Source: Ruminococcus sp. CAG:254
Lineage (GTDB): Bacteria; Bacillota; Clostridia; Oscillospirales; Ruminococcaceae
DNA: 15,601 nt
Direction: 5' to 3'
NCBI GenBank assembly: GCA_000433635.1
Contig: HF997854.1
Location: 1 to 15,601, forward strand
Each line of letters begins with the position of its first letter. The stretch's first letter is position 1. Position numbers and translations under genes: made by a program. Shown here in pieces: positions 15,522 through 15,601 of the stretch. The notes under the pieces are model-generated. The model was given only the letters and a program-made list of their open reading frames with translations, made no database searches and was not told the origin of the DNA.

Positions 15522-15552
15522 AAAAAGAGGCGAATCTTGAACGATTCGCCTC
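15522..15552 (-). terminator. Minus-strand terminator behind the putative 5S rRNA
   Basis: A perfect 10-bp stem (15527-15536 with 15543-15552, GAGGCGAATC/GATTCGCCTC) has a six-base loop. On the minus strand five T residues follow (15522-15526). Its orientation shows that a minus-strand transcript enters from the right edge of the window. Confidence 0.8.
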
Positions 15553-15560
15553 AAAGAAAA

Positions 15561-15601
15561 GATGCCGGCATCTACCGATTTTTCCAGGTCGTCACCGACC
15601 A
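15561..15601 (-). rRNA. Probable 3' end of a 5S rRNA (partial, runs off the window)
   Basis: Read on the minus strand, these bases give a GGTCG-GTGA-CGACC stem-loop, then GGAAAAATCGGTAG and GATGCCGGCAT. This matches the order of 5S rRNA helix IV, the loop E strand and the 3' end of helix I (compare E. coli GAGAGTAGGGAACTGCCAGGCAT). A terminator follows at once. Only about a third of the molecule is visible, so the call rests on pattern and position. If right, an rRNA operon probably lies to the right and converges on the YbjN-like genes. Confidence 0.55.

Overview
The window (about 45% GC by eye) comes from the chromosome of an anaerobic, cellulosome-producing Firmicute, most likely a Ruminococcus close to R. 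flavefaciens. Four secreted proteins end in dockerin modules after Thr-rich linkers: two GH9 enzymes, one GH8 enzyme and one BspA-type leucine-rich-repeat protein. They sit beside hydG and hydF, two maturation genes for [FeFe]-hydrogenase. The species is an inference from family content.

Left half, minus strand (read from about 10 kb down to 1). GH9-dockerin (7998-9968), LRR-dockerin (5621-7831) and GH9-CBM3-dockerin (2840-5443) form a convoy. Each has its own sigma-A-type promoter, all with a 17-bp spacer, and a strong terminator (7927-7970) follows the first. Behind the last GH9, with short gaps and no visible terminator, come a GtrA-family membrane protein (2300-2791) and a beta-CASP metallo-beta-lactamase-fold nuclease-like protein (664-2253). 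A hairpin (608-637) then precedes a small nitroreductase (51-575).

Right half, plus strand. A 165-bp divergent intergenic region, rich in small inverted repeats, separates the GH9 convoy from hydG (10219-11637). hydG is followed after 33 bp by a GH8-dockerin endoglucanase gene (11671-13116), and that after 12 bp by hydF (13129-14343). A secreted cellulosomal enzyme is therefore embedded in a hydrogenase-maturation operon. A strong promoter begins 8 bp after hydF and drives two tandem YbjN-like paralogues (14453-14923, 14951-15433). A perfect 17-bp-stem terminator (15454-15497) closes the unit. The last 41 bases look, on the minus strand, like the 3' end of a 5S rRNA followed by its own terminator.

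Functional reading (inference): extracellular enzymes cut cellulose and mixed-linkage glucans; the LRR protein may serve binding or adhesion; HydG and HydF build the H-cluster of the hydrogenase that disposes of reductant from fermenting the sugars. The hydG-GH8-hydF arrangement is the most unusual point. No intergenic stretch exceeds 300 bases, and no CRISPR array, insertion sequence or phage feature was seen.
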